This document shows, piece after piece, positions 1-8,648 of a stretch of 64,000 nt of DNA; position 1 is the stretch's first letter; each line of letters begins with the position of its first letter. Both the position numbers and the translations under genes were made by a program. The notes below the pieces were generated by a model that saw only the letters and a list, made by a program, of their open reading frames with translations, did no database searches and was not told the origin of the DNA. The DNA lies in assembly GCA_030065125.1 (NCBI GenBank), contig JASJDM010000020.1, forward strand, positions 62,001 to 126,000, in the 5' to 3' direction. The DNA is from Lysobacterales bacterium (GTDB taxonomy: Bacteria > Pseudomonadota > Gammaproteobacteria > Xanthomonadales > SZUA-38).

Positions 1-1915
1 TCAGCGCAGTCTGTACCTTCTCGCGGGCCTGCTCCAGCCGCTGCTGGCCTTCGGCCGCCTCCAGTACCCGCTTGAGCTGGGTGGCCCGCAGCCGATGCTG
101 TCGCTTGAGCAGTTTTTCCAGCTGCTTTGCCGCATCCTCAAAGGCCTCGCGGTCTGGATCTGTCAGGCCGCTGAGATCATTGACGATGTGGTCAATCTGA
201 TTGATCAGCTTTTCCTCGCGGGAAGTCATTTCCTTCGCGCGGCTGACCACCGCCTGTCCCAGGTGGTTCAGGACCTGGCGGGCGGGATGCTGGGGATCGT
301 TGATGACGTCCTGTTCCTGCATCAGCATGCGCAGCAGCTGGACCTCGAGTTGCTGGATCCAGCCCTTGGCCCGGGGGCCGACCACCGAATCGTTGCCGAT
401 GGTGTCCATCATCTGCTCAGTCAGATCAACCGCTTCCGCCGGGTTGCCAAGGACTACCCGGTCGTCATCCTGGCCGAAGCGCTTGCGCAGTGCCGCACCG
501 AGGCGCTGACTCAGGTTCTGCTGGCGATCGCGTTGCTTGGCGGCCTGCAGATCGCGCAGGGCCTGGTGCAGTTCTTCCATACCGAATGCGGCAGGCGCCG
601 GGCCGGCAGCAGGAGCGCCGCCGGCCGGTGGGCCGCCGGCTGGGGCAGCCCCCGGTTGGCCCTGGCCCCGGCGCCGCAGCAGCTGCTGCAGGTCGATGAT
701 CTTGGCGGTGTTGGCGGCCGTGGCCGGCGGTGTCGACAGGTAGTCGCCGGCATACCCGGGCTGCTGGGCGTAACCGGCGTCCTCGGCGTATCCGGCGGGC
801 GCATCGCCCTCGGAGGGTGCTGCGGCGTCCGGCAGCGGTGCCTGCGCTGCTGGAGGTCGTGGCCCGGGTGCGCGTCGCGGACGCAAGGGGGTGAATACCA
901 GGTTGGGCAGGATGCCGGCCTCGACCAACAGCTTGTTGGCGTCCTGGTACAGCGACTTGAGATTGCCACCGAAAACCTTGCCGAAGGTCCGCCACAGCAC
1001 CTGGGCGGGGTTGTGGGCCAACTCCAGGGTTTCCAGGGCCTCAAAAAAATGGTGGCAGAGCGCGGCCGGCCCCAGCGGGTTGTTGCGGTTGTTGATCTGT
1101 TTGCCCGTGACCTCCGACAGGCGGGCGTCCAGGGCGTGCAGTTGCTCGTTATTGCGGTTTTCTGCGCTGGCAATAATTTCCGACACCGACAGCCAGGTTT
1201 CGAATTCCTGGTCGTCGACCAGTGACAGCTCTTCGCCTTCCTGGGTGTCGGCGCCGATGTTGGATATGGGTCGCAGCGTTTCAAAGGTGTTCAGGTGCTG
1301 GTCCAGCCGGTTGACGAAACCGGAAACGATATGGTCGCCGTTCTTGCGCAGCAGGCTCATGGCCTCGAAGTAGGGGGTCTGGCCCAGGTCGCCACTGGCA
1401 TCACCAGCTGCAGTCAGCAGCGCATCCTTGCAGGCTTCGAAGGTGTCTTTGGTGTGCCGCTCCAGATATCGATGAGCCAGCGAGGCCAGTTGCCGGACCA
1501 CGTGGCCACGCTTTTCCTTGCCGGGCTGGGGCGCCTCGGGGTCGCTGCTGAATCCCTGGCGTTCCGCCACGGCGGACAGCCTGTCAGCGACAGTCTGGTT
1601 CAGTTGCAGGAAAGCCAGGCCGAAGCCCATTTCCCCGACCCGGGCTACCCGGGCGACAATTTCGTCATGCTGTCCGCCATCTTCATAGCTGATCCGGACC
1701 GTGACCTGTTCGCCGCGTCCGACCCGACGGCCGGATGGGTGCTCGGCAATGGGGGACTCGTCCATGAGAGAAGCGAACAGTCCACCGGGGCAATAGTTCT
1801 CGATAACCACCTGCAGAGAGCCAGCGGCGGGCGACTCCAGTACGGCCGCATGGCGCACTGAAAGACGGGCATGACGGCGTCTTTCTTTTGACGATGTTTC
1901 GTTGGTCGGTGGCAT
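1..1915 (-). CDS. DUF1631 family protein with N-terminal PilZ-like region (partial, 3' end outside window)
   Basis: The minus-strand frame is open from an ATG at 1915 to the window edge, giving 638 visible codons and no stop. The first ~100 residues (start MPPTNETSSKERRRHARLSV) carry the basic RRR-H-ARLSV patch and a beta-rich stretch typical of PilZ c-di-GMP-binding domains. The rest, with TPYFEAMSLLRKNGDHIV, NNPLGPAALCHHFFEAL and a Pro/Ala-rich linker near 600-860, resembles the large uncharacterised DUF1631 family. Molecular function is unknown. A role linked to c-di-GMP is an inference from the PilZ-like start and fits the GGDEF-EAL protein further along. The start is chosen as the first ATG ahead of the basic patch; no strong Shine-Dalgarno is visible. 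It is transcribed divergently from the lipoprotein gene at 2073. Confidence 0.75.
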   Translation of the reverse strand, partial: MPPTNETSSKERRRHARLSVRHAAVLESPAAGSLQVVIENYCPGGLFASLMDESPIAEHPSGRRVGRGEQVTVRISYEDGGQHDEIVARVARVGEMGFGLAFLQLNQTVADRLSAVAERQGFSSDPEAPQPGKEKRGHVVRQLASLAHRYLERHTKDTFEACKDALLTAAGDASGDLGQTPYFEAMSLLRKNGDHIVSGFVNRLDQHLNTFETLRPISNIGADTQEGEELSLVDDQEFETWLSVSEIIASAENRNNEQLHALDARLSEVTGKQINNRNNPLGPAALCHHFFEALETLELAHNPAQVLWRTFGKVFGGNLKSLYQDANKLLVEAGILPNLVFTPLRPRRAPGPRPPAAQAPLPDAAAPSEGDAPAGYAEDAGYAQQPGYAGDYLSTPPATAANTAKIIDLQQLLRRRGQGQPGAAPAGGPPAGGAPAAGPAPAAFGMEELHQALRDLQAAKQRDRQQNLSQRLGAALRKRFGQDDDRVVLGNPAEAVDLTEQMMDTIGNDSVVGPRAKGWIQQLEVQLLRMLMQEQDVINDPQHPARQVLNHLGQAVVSRAKEMTSREEKLINQIDHIVNDLSGLTDPDREAFEDAAKQLEKLLKRQHRLRATQLKRVLEAAEGQQRLEQAREKVQTAL

Positions 1916-2072
1916 CCAGCCGCAACTTGTGTTTTGGGCGCTTTTTTGTTGTCGATCTCTCCAGGCGGAATTCTATACTAGTGGGTGCGTGGCACAAACC
2001 AATGATGAAAACAATTGTGAAGGCCCTGACTGATATTTGCGGGGCCGGAAATTGACCAGAGGATCCTGAATC

Positions 2073-2570
2073 GTGTCTCGAATCATCACTCTGCTGCTGC
2101 TGCTGTCTACCGCCGGCTGCAACCTTGCCGAATACCGCAGCAGCTACCTGGAACAGACCCGGCGTGTGGACAATTTCCTGATCGGCCCGCAGTTTGCCGC
2201 CGAGGATATCGCGGAACTGACCGAACTGGGCGTTTCGGCTGTGATCAACTCCAGGCACCCGGATGAAATGAAAGAACTGAAATTTGACCAGGCCCGGTCG
2301 CTGGAGCAGGCGGGAATGACTTACCTGACGGCACCCCTGGGCGGCAAGGAATACCCCATGTCTCCCGCGACGCTGGATCGATTCAGCTCAGCCATCAAGG
2401 CTGCCGGGTCGGACGGCCCGGTGCTGCTCCACTGTCGCAGCGGGCGCCGCTCCAGCCTGCTGCTGGCAGCTTACCTGGTCAGGGAAAAGGGCATGACCGA
2501 GGAAGCGGCCGCCGAGGCTGTGGGCCAGCCCGAGCTGGAAAAGGCAGATATTCAGAAACTGCTCAAGTAA
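2073..2570 (+). CDS. Lipoprotein with DUF442/beta-lactamase-hydrolase-like phosphatase fold
   Basis: 165 aa starting at GTG 2073. The N-terminus is a short lipoprotein signal, MSRIITLLLLLSTAGC, with the lipobox STAGC, so the mature protein should be anchored in the envelope. The body shows the cysteine-phosphatase signature HCRSGRRS (HCxxGxR, catalytic Cys and Arg) near residues 119-126, preceded by the ELGVSAVINSR strand typical of DUF442/Blh-type dual-specificity phosphatase folds. Blh-like proteins are usually cytosolic or fused to metallo-beta-lactamase domains, so an envelope lipoprotein form is a variant. The substrate is unknown. It has its own divergent promoter region (1916-2072) and lies 36 bp upstream of the DUF2845 gene. 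Confidence 0.8.
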   Translation: MSRIITLLLLLSTAGCNLAEYRSSYLEQTRRVDNFLIGPQFAAEDIAELTELGVSAVINSRHPDEMKELKFDQARSLEQAGMTYLTAPLGGKEYPMSPATLDRFSSAIKAAGSDGPVLLHCRSGRRSSLLLAAYLVREKGMTEEAAAEAVGQPELEKADIQKLLK

Positions 2571-2590
2571 ACCTGCATTCCGCCCTCCTG

Positions 2591-2599
2591 TGCTAGCGT
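2591..2599 (+). promoter_or_regulatory. Candidate extended -10 element, possible leaderless start for the DUF2845 gene
   Basis: TGC followed by TAGCGT lies 7 nt before the ATG at 2607. The AAAGG at 2601-2605 is too close to the ATG to act as a normal ribosome-binding site. The same 12-mer, gtgctagcgtta, recurs at 38356-38367 upstream of the RND operon. No good -35 is visible, so the call is weak. Confidence 0.3.
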
Positions 2600-2606
2600 T
2601 AAAGGC

Positions 2607-2963
2607 ATGAATAGATACTTACTGGCCCTGGGTATGCTGCTGCCGTTGGCGGCGGTCGGCGCACCGTCCCTCGATCCCGAGGCGGGCAGCATGCGCTGCG
2701 GCAGGTCTCTGGTTGAAGTGGGTGACGAGGCATTTGTGCTGCTGGACAAGTGCGGAGATCCGGATTTTCGCCAGGTTGTCGCCATCGGCACTTACAGCGA
2801 TGCAACCCGAACGCGCGCGGGCAAACGCCAGTTTCGTGCGGAAGACCGGGCGACCCTGGTCACCGAGGAATGGGTTTACCGGCAGGGGCGCGGCCGGCTG
2901 GCAAAAATCCTGACGGTCACCGGCGGCGTATTGACCTCGATCCGGGTGTCAGACCGGCAATAG
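2607..2963 (+). CDS. Exported DUF2845 family protein
   Basis: 118 aa. Residues 1-18 form a cleavable signal peptide (MNRYLLALGMLLPLAAVG). The mature part has the DUF2845 pattern: MRCGRSLVEVGD, two Cys (in MRCG and DKCGDP), EEWVYRQGRGR and a C-terminal ILTVTGGVLTSIRVSDRQ hairpin. Function in this family is unknown; the two cysteines probably form a periplasmic disulfide. The ATG lies only 7 nt after a possible extended -10 (TGC-TAGCGT, 2591-2599), so it may be translated from a leaderless message. The 3' end overlaps the sbcB 3' end by 15 bp in convergent orientation. Confidence 0.75.
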   Translation: MNRYLLALGMLLPLAAVGAPSLDPEAGSMRCGRSLVEVGDEAFVLLDKCGDPDFRQVVAIGTYSDATRTRAGKRQFRAEDRATLVTEEWVYRQGRGRLAKILTVTGGVLTSIRVSDRQ

Positions 2964-4388
2964 CTCCTGTTCCAGCTCAAGGTAGTAGGACTCCAGCTGG
3001 TCCAGTACCGCCATGCGGTCCCCGCCCGCATCCTGCCGCAACTGCTGAAGATTCGCCCTTGCCTGGTCCAGGGGTGACGGTTCACCGGCGGTCAACTTTT
3101 CCCTCCGCAGGGTCAGCCACCGTTCTGCTTCATCGGGTCCCAGGGCTTCAGGATGGTGCCGCGCGCGATAGCGAAACAACAGGTGGCGGTACCTGGCGTT
3201 TTCAAACTGGTCCTGCAGCGCCGCAAGGTCGCCGGGACTGGTGCGCCGGACCTGCTCGATCAGCCGTTTGTCACCGGCCGAGGCGAAACCACCGCTGTAC
3301 AGAGCCTGCTCCGGGTCGGTCGGTTCTTCCCAGCCGCGCCGGTCAAACACCTGCTGCACCCGGGTAGACAGTTCCGGTCCCGCCGCGGCTATCTGCTCCC
3401 GATGGGCCAGACACCGCTCCGGCTCCATGTGGATGCGTGCAGTGTCAGAGTTTTTCAGCACGGACACCGGCACCAGCACCGGCGCGTGGGAGGTGTTGAC
3501 CGACTTGAGGGGTATCCGGTCCACGCCGTCGGGCAGGTCGGCGCTGGGAGTAAACACCCGGTCCGCAATGTCCGACGCGTTCAGGGTGAGCATGGGAGTT
3601 GGGTCAACGCTGAGGTCGTACACGATGATTGCGCGGCTGTTGGTCGGGTTCACGCAGACCGGCATCACCATGGCCAGGCAACCGCGCCGGGCGGGGTAGC
3701 GGGCGGATACGTGCAGCACCGGGTTGCGCCGTATCACGTCCAGCAGGGTGGCGGCCTGCTGCCGCCGGCGATGCTCAAAGCAGTAGTTGAACAGGCGCGG
3801 CTGGCGTGAGCGAATCAGTCGGGCCAGCGCGATTGTGGCCCTGACGTCGTTGAGCGCGTCATGGGCCTGGCCGCTGGCCAGACCATTGGCGTCGGCCAGG
3901 TGCTCCAGCTTGAAGCTGGGGGAGCCGTCCTCCCGGGTGGGCCACTGGATGCCTTCGGGCCGTAGCGCGTAGCACAGCCGGACCACGTCGATCAGGTCCC
4001 ACCGGGAGTTGCCGTTGGCGTACTCCCTGGCGTAGGGGTCGAAAAAATTGCGATAGAGCAGATGGCGGGTCACCTCGTCGTCGAAGCGAATGCTGTTGTA
4101 GCCGATGCCACAGGTGCCGGGTACGGAAAACACCTCGCTGATAGCGGCGCAGAATTCAGGCTCCGGGACGCCATGGCGCCTGGCATCCTGGGGCGTGATG
4201 CCGGTAATCAGGCAGGCCTCGGGGTGGGGCAGGTAGTCGTTGGTGGGCCGACAGTAGATGACCAGCGGATCGCCGGTTTCCCGCAGTTCGAGATCGGTCC
4301 GCAGGCCGGCGAACTGGCAGGGTCGATCGGCCCGGGGATTGGCGCCGAAGGTTTCGTAATCGTGCCAGTAAAAGCTGTCTGCGCTCAT
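2949..4388 (-). CDS. sbcB: Exodeoxyribonuclease I
   Basis: 479 aa, normal length for ExoI, a 3'-5' single-strand DNA exonuclease acting in mismatch repair and recombination. The DEDD-family exonuclease core starts at once with FYWHDYETFGANP (acidic D-x-E around residues 10-12), followed by CQFAGLRTD, YNSIRFDDEVTRHLLYRNF and the AHDALNDVRATIALARLI motif. The SH3-like and helical C-terminal regions typical of SbcB (PERCLAHREQI, DQLESYYLELEQELL) follow. The ATG at 4388 gives the standard MSADSFYWHDYETFG start. It diverges from gltX across 170 bp. Confidence 0.97.
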   Translation of the reverse strand: MSADSFYWHDYETFGANPRADRPCQFAGLRTDLELRETGDPLVIYCRPTNDYLPHPEACLITGITPQDARRHGVPEPEFCAAISEVFSVPGTCGIGYNSIRFDDEVTRHLLYRNFFDPYAREYANGNSRWDLIDVVRLCYALRPEGIQWPTREDGSPSFKLEHLADANGLASGQAHDALNDVRATIALARLIRSRQPRLFNYCFEHRRRQQAATLLDVIRRNPVLHVSARYPARRGCLAMVMPVCVNPTNSRAIIVYDLSVDPTPMLTLNASDIADRVFTPSADLPDGVDRIPLKSVNTSHAPVLVPVSVLKNSDTARIHMEPERCLAHREQIAAAGPELSTRVQQVFDRRGWEEPTDPEQALYSGGFASAGDKRLIEQVRRTSPGDLAALQDQFENARYRHLLFRYRARHHPEALGPDEAERWLTLRREKLTAGEPSPLDQARANLQQLRQDAGGDRMAVLDQLESYYLELEQELLPV

Positions 4389-4558
4389 GGTCTTGGCCTC
4401 TGTAGACGGTATTTCCCGGCCGCGTTCGCAGCCCGGATTGGCTGTCCTGCTGTACAGGGCCGAATTATGCCGAAAGACTGCCCGGTTCTGGTATCATTGC
4501 GCGCCCTTCGGGCTGTGGCCGACCGCTCAGCCCGGGACTGTACCTTACGGACATACCG

Positions 4559-5968
4559 ATGAAAGTCAGAACCCGATTTGCCCCCAGCCCAACCGGCTAC
4601 CTGCACGTGGGCGGCGCCAGGACGGCGCTTTTCTGCTACCTGTTCACCCGGCGAATGGGTGGAGAGTTCATCCTGCGAGTGGAAGACACCGACCGCGAAC
4701 GCTCAACCCAGGAATCCACCGATGCCATCCTGAACGGCATGGCCTGGCTGGGACTGACGCCTGACGAAGGCCCGTATTTCCAGAGCGAGCGGACGGACCA
4801 CTACAAGGCGGCGGTGCAGCAGCTGCTGGATCGTGGCCTGGCTTATCGCTGCTACTGCAGTCCCGAAGAGCTGGAGTCCATGCGGGAACTGCAGATGGCC
4901 AGGGGCGTGAAGCCCCGCTACGACGGCCGCTACCGGGATTTTCACGGGGAGCCGCCGGCTGGCGTCGACCCGGTGATCCGGTTCCGGAATCCCCAGTCCG
5001 GCGCTGTCGCCTGGGATGATGCGGTCAAGGGGCCGGTAGAAGTCGCCAACGAGGAACTGGACGATCTGGTCATCGCCCGGTCCGACGGCAGCCCGACCTA
5101 CAACCTGACAGTGGTGGTGGATGACATCCAGATGGGAATCACCCACGTGATTCGCGGGGATGACCACGTGAGCAATACACCCCGTCAGATCAACATCTAC
5201 CGTGCCCTGGAAGCACAGGTTCCGGTGTTTGCGCACCTGCCCATGATCCTGGGAGATGACGGTGCCAGGCTGTCAAAGCGCCACGGTGCCATCAGCGTGA
5301 TGCAGTACCGCGACAACGGTTACCTGCCGGATGCGCTGCTCAACTACCTGGTCCGCCTTGGCTGGTCCCACGGCGACCAGGAGGTTTTCAGCCGGGAGGA
5401 AATGGTCTCAATGTTCCGGCTGGAGGACGTCAATCGGGCGCCTTCCAGTTTCAACACCGAGAAGCTGAACTGGATCAACCACCACTACATTCAGAACCAG
5501 CCGGCCGAGGAAGTGGCCCAGGAGCTGGATTGGCACCTTCAGCACATGTACGGCGACCTGACCAACGGTCCGCCGCCGGTCACCGTGGTGAGGCTGCTCC
5601 GGGAGCGGGCGGAAACCCTGCAGGAAATGGCTGGCCAGGCGGACTTTCTGTACCGGGAGTTCGAGCAATATGAGGAAAAAGCTGCCGGCAAGCAGCTCAA
5701 GCCGGCGGCCCGTGAGCCCCTGCAACGGCTGCGTGAGCAGTTGGAAACCCTGGAGGACTGGGAGCCAGAGTCGCTGCAGCAAACCATCCAGGGGGTGGTG
5801 GACGCGCTGGGCGTCGGGTTTGGCAAGGTGGGTCAGCCATTGCGGGTATCCCTGACCGGGCGTGGCTGGGGTCCGGGTAACGACCAGGTCATGGCTGCCC
5901 TGGGTCGTGATGTGACCCTGGGCCGGCTGGACCGCGCACTGGCCTTCATTGAAGCGCGACCGGATTGA
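4559..5968 (+). CDS. gltX: Glutamate--tRNA ligase
   Basis: 469 aa class I aminoacyl-tRNA synthetase charging tRNA-Glu with glutamate in the cytosol. It begins MKVRTRFAPSPTGYLHVGGA; the HVGG sequence is the HIGH-type ATP motif near residues 15-18. The KMSKS-type motif appears as RLSKRHG near residue 240. RVEDTDRERS, DDLVIARSDGSPTYN and VIRGDDHVSNT are family-typical, and the C-terminal anticodon-binding helical domain is complete. The stop codon overlaps the TTG start of the following MerC-like gene, so the two are probably co-transcribed. Confidence 0.98.
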   Translation: MKVRTRFAPSPTGYLHVGGARTALFCYLFTRRMGGEFILRVEDTDRERSTQESTDAILNGMAWLGLTPDEGPYFQSERTDHYKAAVQQLLDRGLAYRCYCSPEELESMRELQMARGVKPRYDGRYRDFHGEPPAGVDPVIRFRNPQSGAVAWDDAVKGPVEVANEELDDLVIARSDGSPTYNLTVVVDDIQMGITHVIRGDDHVSNTPRQINIYRALEAQVPVFAHLPMILGDDGARLSKRHGAISVMQYRDNGYLPDALLNYLVRLGWSHGDQEVFSREEMVSMFRLEDVNRAPSSFNTEKLNWINHHYIQNQPAEEVAQELDWHLQHMYGDLTNGPPPVTVVRLLRERAETLQEMAGQADFLYREFEQYEEKAAGKQLKPAAREPLQRLREQLETLEDWEPESLQQTIQGVVDALGVGFGKVGQPLRVSLTGRGWGPGNDQVMAALGRDVTLGRLDRALAFIEARPD

Positions 5969-6378
5969 CTGCCAGGGATCATTCGGTTTTGAAACGGAAT
6001 CCTGGATTGCTGGACCGCATCGCCATTCTGCTGTCGGGTGTGTGCCTGTTGCACTGCCTGATGGCTCCGGCGCTGGTGACGCTGCTGCCGATTCTCGGCG
6101 CTGCGACCCTGTCCCACAACCACTTTCACCTGTGGTTGCTGTGGCTGATCCTGCCCACGTCTACGCTGGCCCTTTTCATGGGCTGCCGACAGCATCGCGA
6201 CCTTGTCATTGTCGGCCTGGGGGTGCTGGGGCTTGGGCTCATTGTCGGCGTGGCCGCAATCGGCGAGCAGATGGAACCGGTGCGCGAACGGATATTTACG
6301 TCCATCGGCGGCGTCGTACTGGCCATCAGCCATGTTCTCAACTACCGCAGCTGCCGGCGCCTGAGCTGCCCCGAGTAA
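5965..6378 (+). CDS. MerC-domain integral membrane protein
   Basis: 137 aa. Four hydrophobic segments are visible, and a CLLHCL motif sits in the first one (about residues 26-31), matching the paired-cysteine signature of MerC-type mercury/metal transport proteins. It ends with a Cys-containing tail (YRSCRRLSCPE). No other mer gene is nearby, so general metal uptake or sensing is as likely as mercury transport. The TTG start at 5965 overlaps the gltX stop codon; a second TTG at 5989 is an alternative. Transcription probably depends on the gltX promoter. Confidence 0.7.
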   Translation: MTARDHSVLKRNPGLLDRIAILLSGVCLLHCLMAPALVTLLPILGAATLSHNHFHLWLLWLILPTSTLALFMGCRQHRDLVIVGLGVLGLGLIVGVAAIGEQMEPVRERIFTSIGGVVLAISHVLNYRSCRRLSCPE

Positions 6379-6383
6379 CCGTT

Positions 6384-6833
6384 ATGGCCTTATATCGCTC
6401 ATCCAAGACCTTTCGAGGGTTTCCCTGCGCGCACCGCAAGTGGCGTCACGACGGCCACTGCGCCTGGGTGCATGGATACAGCCGCGAATTCATCGTCTGG
6501 TTTCAGTCCACCGAGCGGGACGAAAACGGCTTTGTCATGGACTTCGGCGCGTTGGGCGAGGTCCGCCGCTGGCTGGAGGACCGTTTCGACCACACCCTGC
6601 TGCTGGATACCGACGACCCCATGCTGGACCGGTTTCGTGAACTGGAGCGCGACGGTGCCTGCAAGCTGACCGTGCTGGACGACGTGGGGATGGAAGGCAC
6701 AGCGCGGTTTGTTTATGAATACCTCAACCAGTGGGTCGGCGAACGCACCAACGGCCGGGTTTCAGTGTACTCGGTGGAGTGCCGGGAGAACGAGAAAAAC
6801 AGCGGCCTGTTTATTGCTTCCGACTCGTCCTGA
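6384..6833 (+). CDS. QueD/6-pyruvoyl-tetrahydropterin synthase family protein (HGY variant)
   Basis: 149 aa from ATG 6384. Classic PTPS/QueD landmarks are present: a first zinc-His region (CAHRKW), HCAWVHGYSREF, VMDFGALGEVRRWLEDRFDHTLLLDTDDP and YSVECRENEKNSG. The third zinc ligand of standard QueD (HGH) is Tyr here (HGY). This occurs in a recognised subgroup annotated as 6-carboxytetrahydropterin synthase, so the product could be a queuosine-pathway or a distinct pterin enzyme. It lies 5 bp after the MerC-like gene in the gltX run. Its 3' end overlaps that of sixA by 23 bp, convergently. Confidence 0.8.
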   Translation: MALYRSSKTFRGFPCAHRKWRHDGHCAWVHGYSREFIVWFQSTERDENGFVMDFGALGEVRRWLEDRFDHTLLLDTDDPMLDRFRELERDGACKLTVLDDVGMEGTARFVYEYLNQWVGERTNGRVSVYSVECRENEKNSGLFIASDSS

Positions 6834-7335
6834 GCAGTTCCTTGGGCCGCACCAGGGCCTCCAGTTGCGCGGTTCCCGGCAGCATGGGTGACTCACCGAG
6901 GCGAAGTACCGCCACCGCACTGGTGGTCATCAGCTTGCCTTTCCGGGTCCGGGGCGGCGACTGCTCACTCAGGTCCAGCAGCAGGCTGTCCATGCCCGGA
7001 TTATGACCGACCACCATCAGGCACCGGCAATCCGGCAGGGCTGGACGTATCACGGTTTTGAGGGTTCTCAGGTGGGCCTCGTAGATGCGGGAGTCAAACT
7101 GCACCAGGTCCCCGGGCAGTTGCAGGATGTCGCTGAATATGGCCAGGGTTTCCCGGCAGCGTACTGCCGGCGAGCACAGGATCCGGTCCGGCCGCAGGTC
7201 GTGCCGCGCCAGCCAGCGGGCAACAAGCGGTGCCTGGCGGGTGCCTCGCCGGGACAGGGGTCGATTGGCATCGGGCCAGGGCGTCTCCCAGGACGACTTG
7301 GCATGGCGCAGCAGGATCAGAGTGGAGGCCGTCAA
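6811..7335 (-). CDS. sixA: SixA-type phosphohistidine phosphatase
   Basis: 174 aa counted from TTG at 7335. The histidine-phosphatase RHG motif is LILLRHAKSSWE, with RHAKS being SixA-typical. The second catalytic His lies in VVGHNPGMD, and the substrate-loop Arg in CSPAVRCRET. SixA removes phosphate from His residues of phosphotransfer proteins. The TTG start overlaps the hutI stop codon (TTGA), so translational coupling to hutI is likely. The open frame continues upstream inside hutI, but nothing there looks coding. Confidence 0.85.
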   Translation of the reverse strand: MTASTLILLRHAKSSWETPWPDANRPLSRRGTRQAPLVARWLARHDLRPDRILCSPAVRCRETLAIFSDILQLPGDLVQFDSRIYEAHLRTLKTVIRPALPDCRCLMVVGHNPGMDSLLLDLSEQSPPRTRKGKLMTTSAVAVLRLGESPMLPGTAQLEALVRPKELLRTSRKQ

Positions 7336-8606
7336 AACACCACCTGTCCCGCCTTGTATACCCGCCGGCAGCGCCGCCCGCCGATCCAGTAGGGCAGCTC
7401 GGCGGGATCGTCGATACTCCACAGGGCCAGGTCGGCCTGTTTGCCCACTTCCAGAGTACCGACCTGGCGGTCCATGGACAGGGCCCTGGCGGCATTCAGG
7501 GTGGTGCCGCGCAGGCATTCCTCAGCCGACAGCCCGAACTGGGTCGCGGCCAGGTTCATGGCCATGATGATGGACGACATGGGGGAACTGCCGGGATTGC
7601 AGTCCGTGGCCACCGCCATGGCTACGCCGTGCTCACGCAGGCTGGCTACCGGCGGCCTGCGCGTTTCTCCCAGGAAGTAGAATGCGCCCGGCAGCAATCC
7701 GGCCACCACGCCAGCCTCGGCCAAAGCTGTGATGCCGGCTTCGCTGGCGAACTCCAGGTGGTCGGCGGACAGGGCGCCGAACTCGGCGGCAAGGGCAGCG
7801 CCACCCGAGTCAGACAGCTGGTCGGCGTGCAGCTTCACCGGCAGGTTCGCATCCGCCGCCGCGGTGAAAACCCGTCTGACCTGCTCGGGTGAAAAGGCAA
7901 TGGGTTCGCAGAATGCGTCCACCGCGTCAGCCAGGCCCCGGCGGGCGGTCTCAGGAATGATCTCCTGGCAGATCAGATCAACATAGTCATCAGAACGACC
8001 TTCAAATTCGGCGGGTACCGCGTGGGCCGCCATCAGCGTGGCTTTGACTTCGATGGGGTGGCGCTCACCCAGGCGACGGATGGCCGTCATCAGCGTCAGT
8101 TCGTCGTCCACGCTGAGGCCGTACCCTGACTTGACCTCCACTGTGGTGACACCCTCGGCCAGCAGGTGGCGCAGGCGCCCCATGGCATTGCTGATCAGCT
8201 GATCCTGGCTGGTCGCCCGGGTGGCCGTCACCGTGTTGTGGATGCCGCCGCCGGCCTCGGCGATGCTGCGATAGTCGGCGCCGGCATTGCGCAATTCGAA
8301 TTCGTTGACGCGGTCACCGCCGAACACCAGGTGGGTGTGGCAGTCAATCAGTCCGGGGGTCAGCCAGCCGCCGGCAGCCTGGAAGACCTCGTCAGCCAGG
8401 TGTTCCGGCGCATCGGGAAGATCGCTCAGCGGACCCAGCCAGGCTATCGCCCCGTCATTGATGGCCAACCCGCCGCCGCGGATAGCGCCGAAGGGTTGGC
8501 CGGTGTCGGTCATGGTGGCCAGGTTGGCATTGATGACCAGATGCTGCCACCGTCGTGGGTTCCCTGAGCTCAAGCTGTCTTGCCTTGGTGGTCCATGTGC
8601 TGCCAC
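7332..8606 (-). CDS. hutI: Imidazolonepropionase
   Basis: Up to 424 aa; hydrolyses 4-imidazolone-5-propionate to N-formimino-L-glutamate, the third step of histidine breakdown. This is an amidohydrolase fold: metal site GLIDCHTHLVFGGDR, NELRNAGADY-type loop (NEFELRNAGADY), EVKSGYGLSVDDEL, KLHADQLSDSGG, SADHLEFASEAG, and ATDCNPGSSPM with the catalytic Asp. The start is uncertain: GTG 8606 is the longest form, and TTG 8573 (MSSGNPRRW-like) would fit the usual N-terminus better. It is divergent from hutF with about 40-75 bp between them, so both hut arms share one control region. Confidence 0.96.
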   Translation of the reverse strand: MAAHGPPRQDSLSSGNPRRWQHLVINANLATMTDTGQPFGAIRGGGLAINDGAIAWLGPLSDLPDAPEHLADEVFQAAGGWLTPGLIDCHTHLVFGGDRVNEFELRNAGADYRSIAEAGGGIHNTVTATRATSQDQLISNAMGRLRHLLAEGVTTVEVKSGYGLSVDDELTLMTAIRRLGERHPIEVKATLMAAHAVPAEFEGRSDDYVDLICQEIIPETARRGLADAVDAFCEPIAFSPEQVRRVFTAAADANLPVKLHADQLSDSGGAALAAEFGALSADHLEFASEAGITALAEAGVVAGLLPGAFYFLGETRRPPVASLREHGVAMAVATDCNPGSSPMSSIIMAMNLAATQFGLSAEECLRGTTLNAARALSMDRQVGTLEVGKQADLALWSIDDPAELPYWIGGRRCRRVYKAGQVVF

Positions 8607-8648
8607 CTGTCGAATTGATGGAAATCACCCAGCCCCTTTCGTCGCTGG

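Noticed and set aside
95..1225. 376-codon plus-strand frame at the window start
   Set aside because: It is the complement of the DUF1631 coding region, which has a coherent domain sequence on the minus strand.
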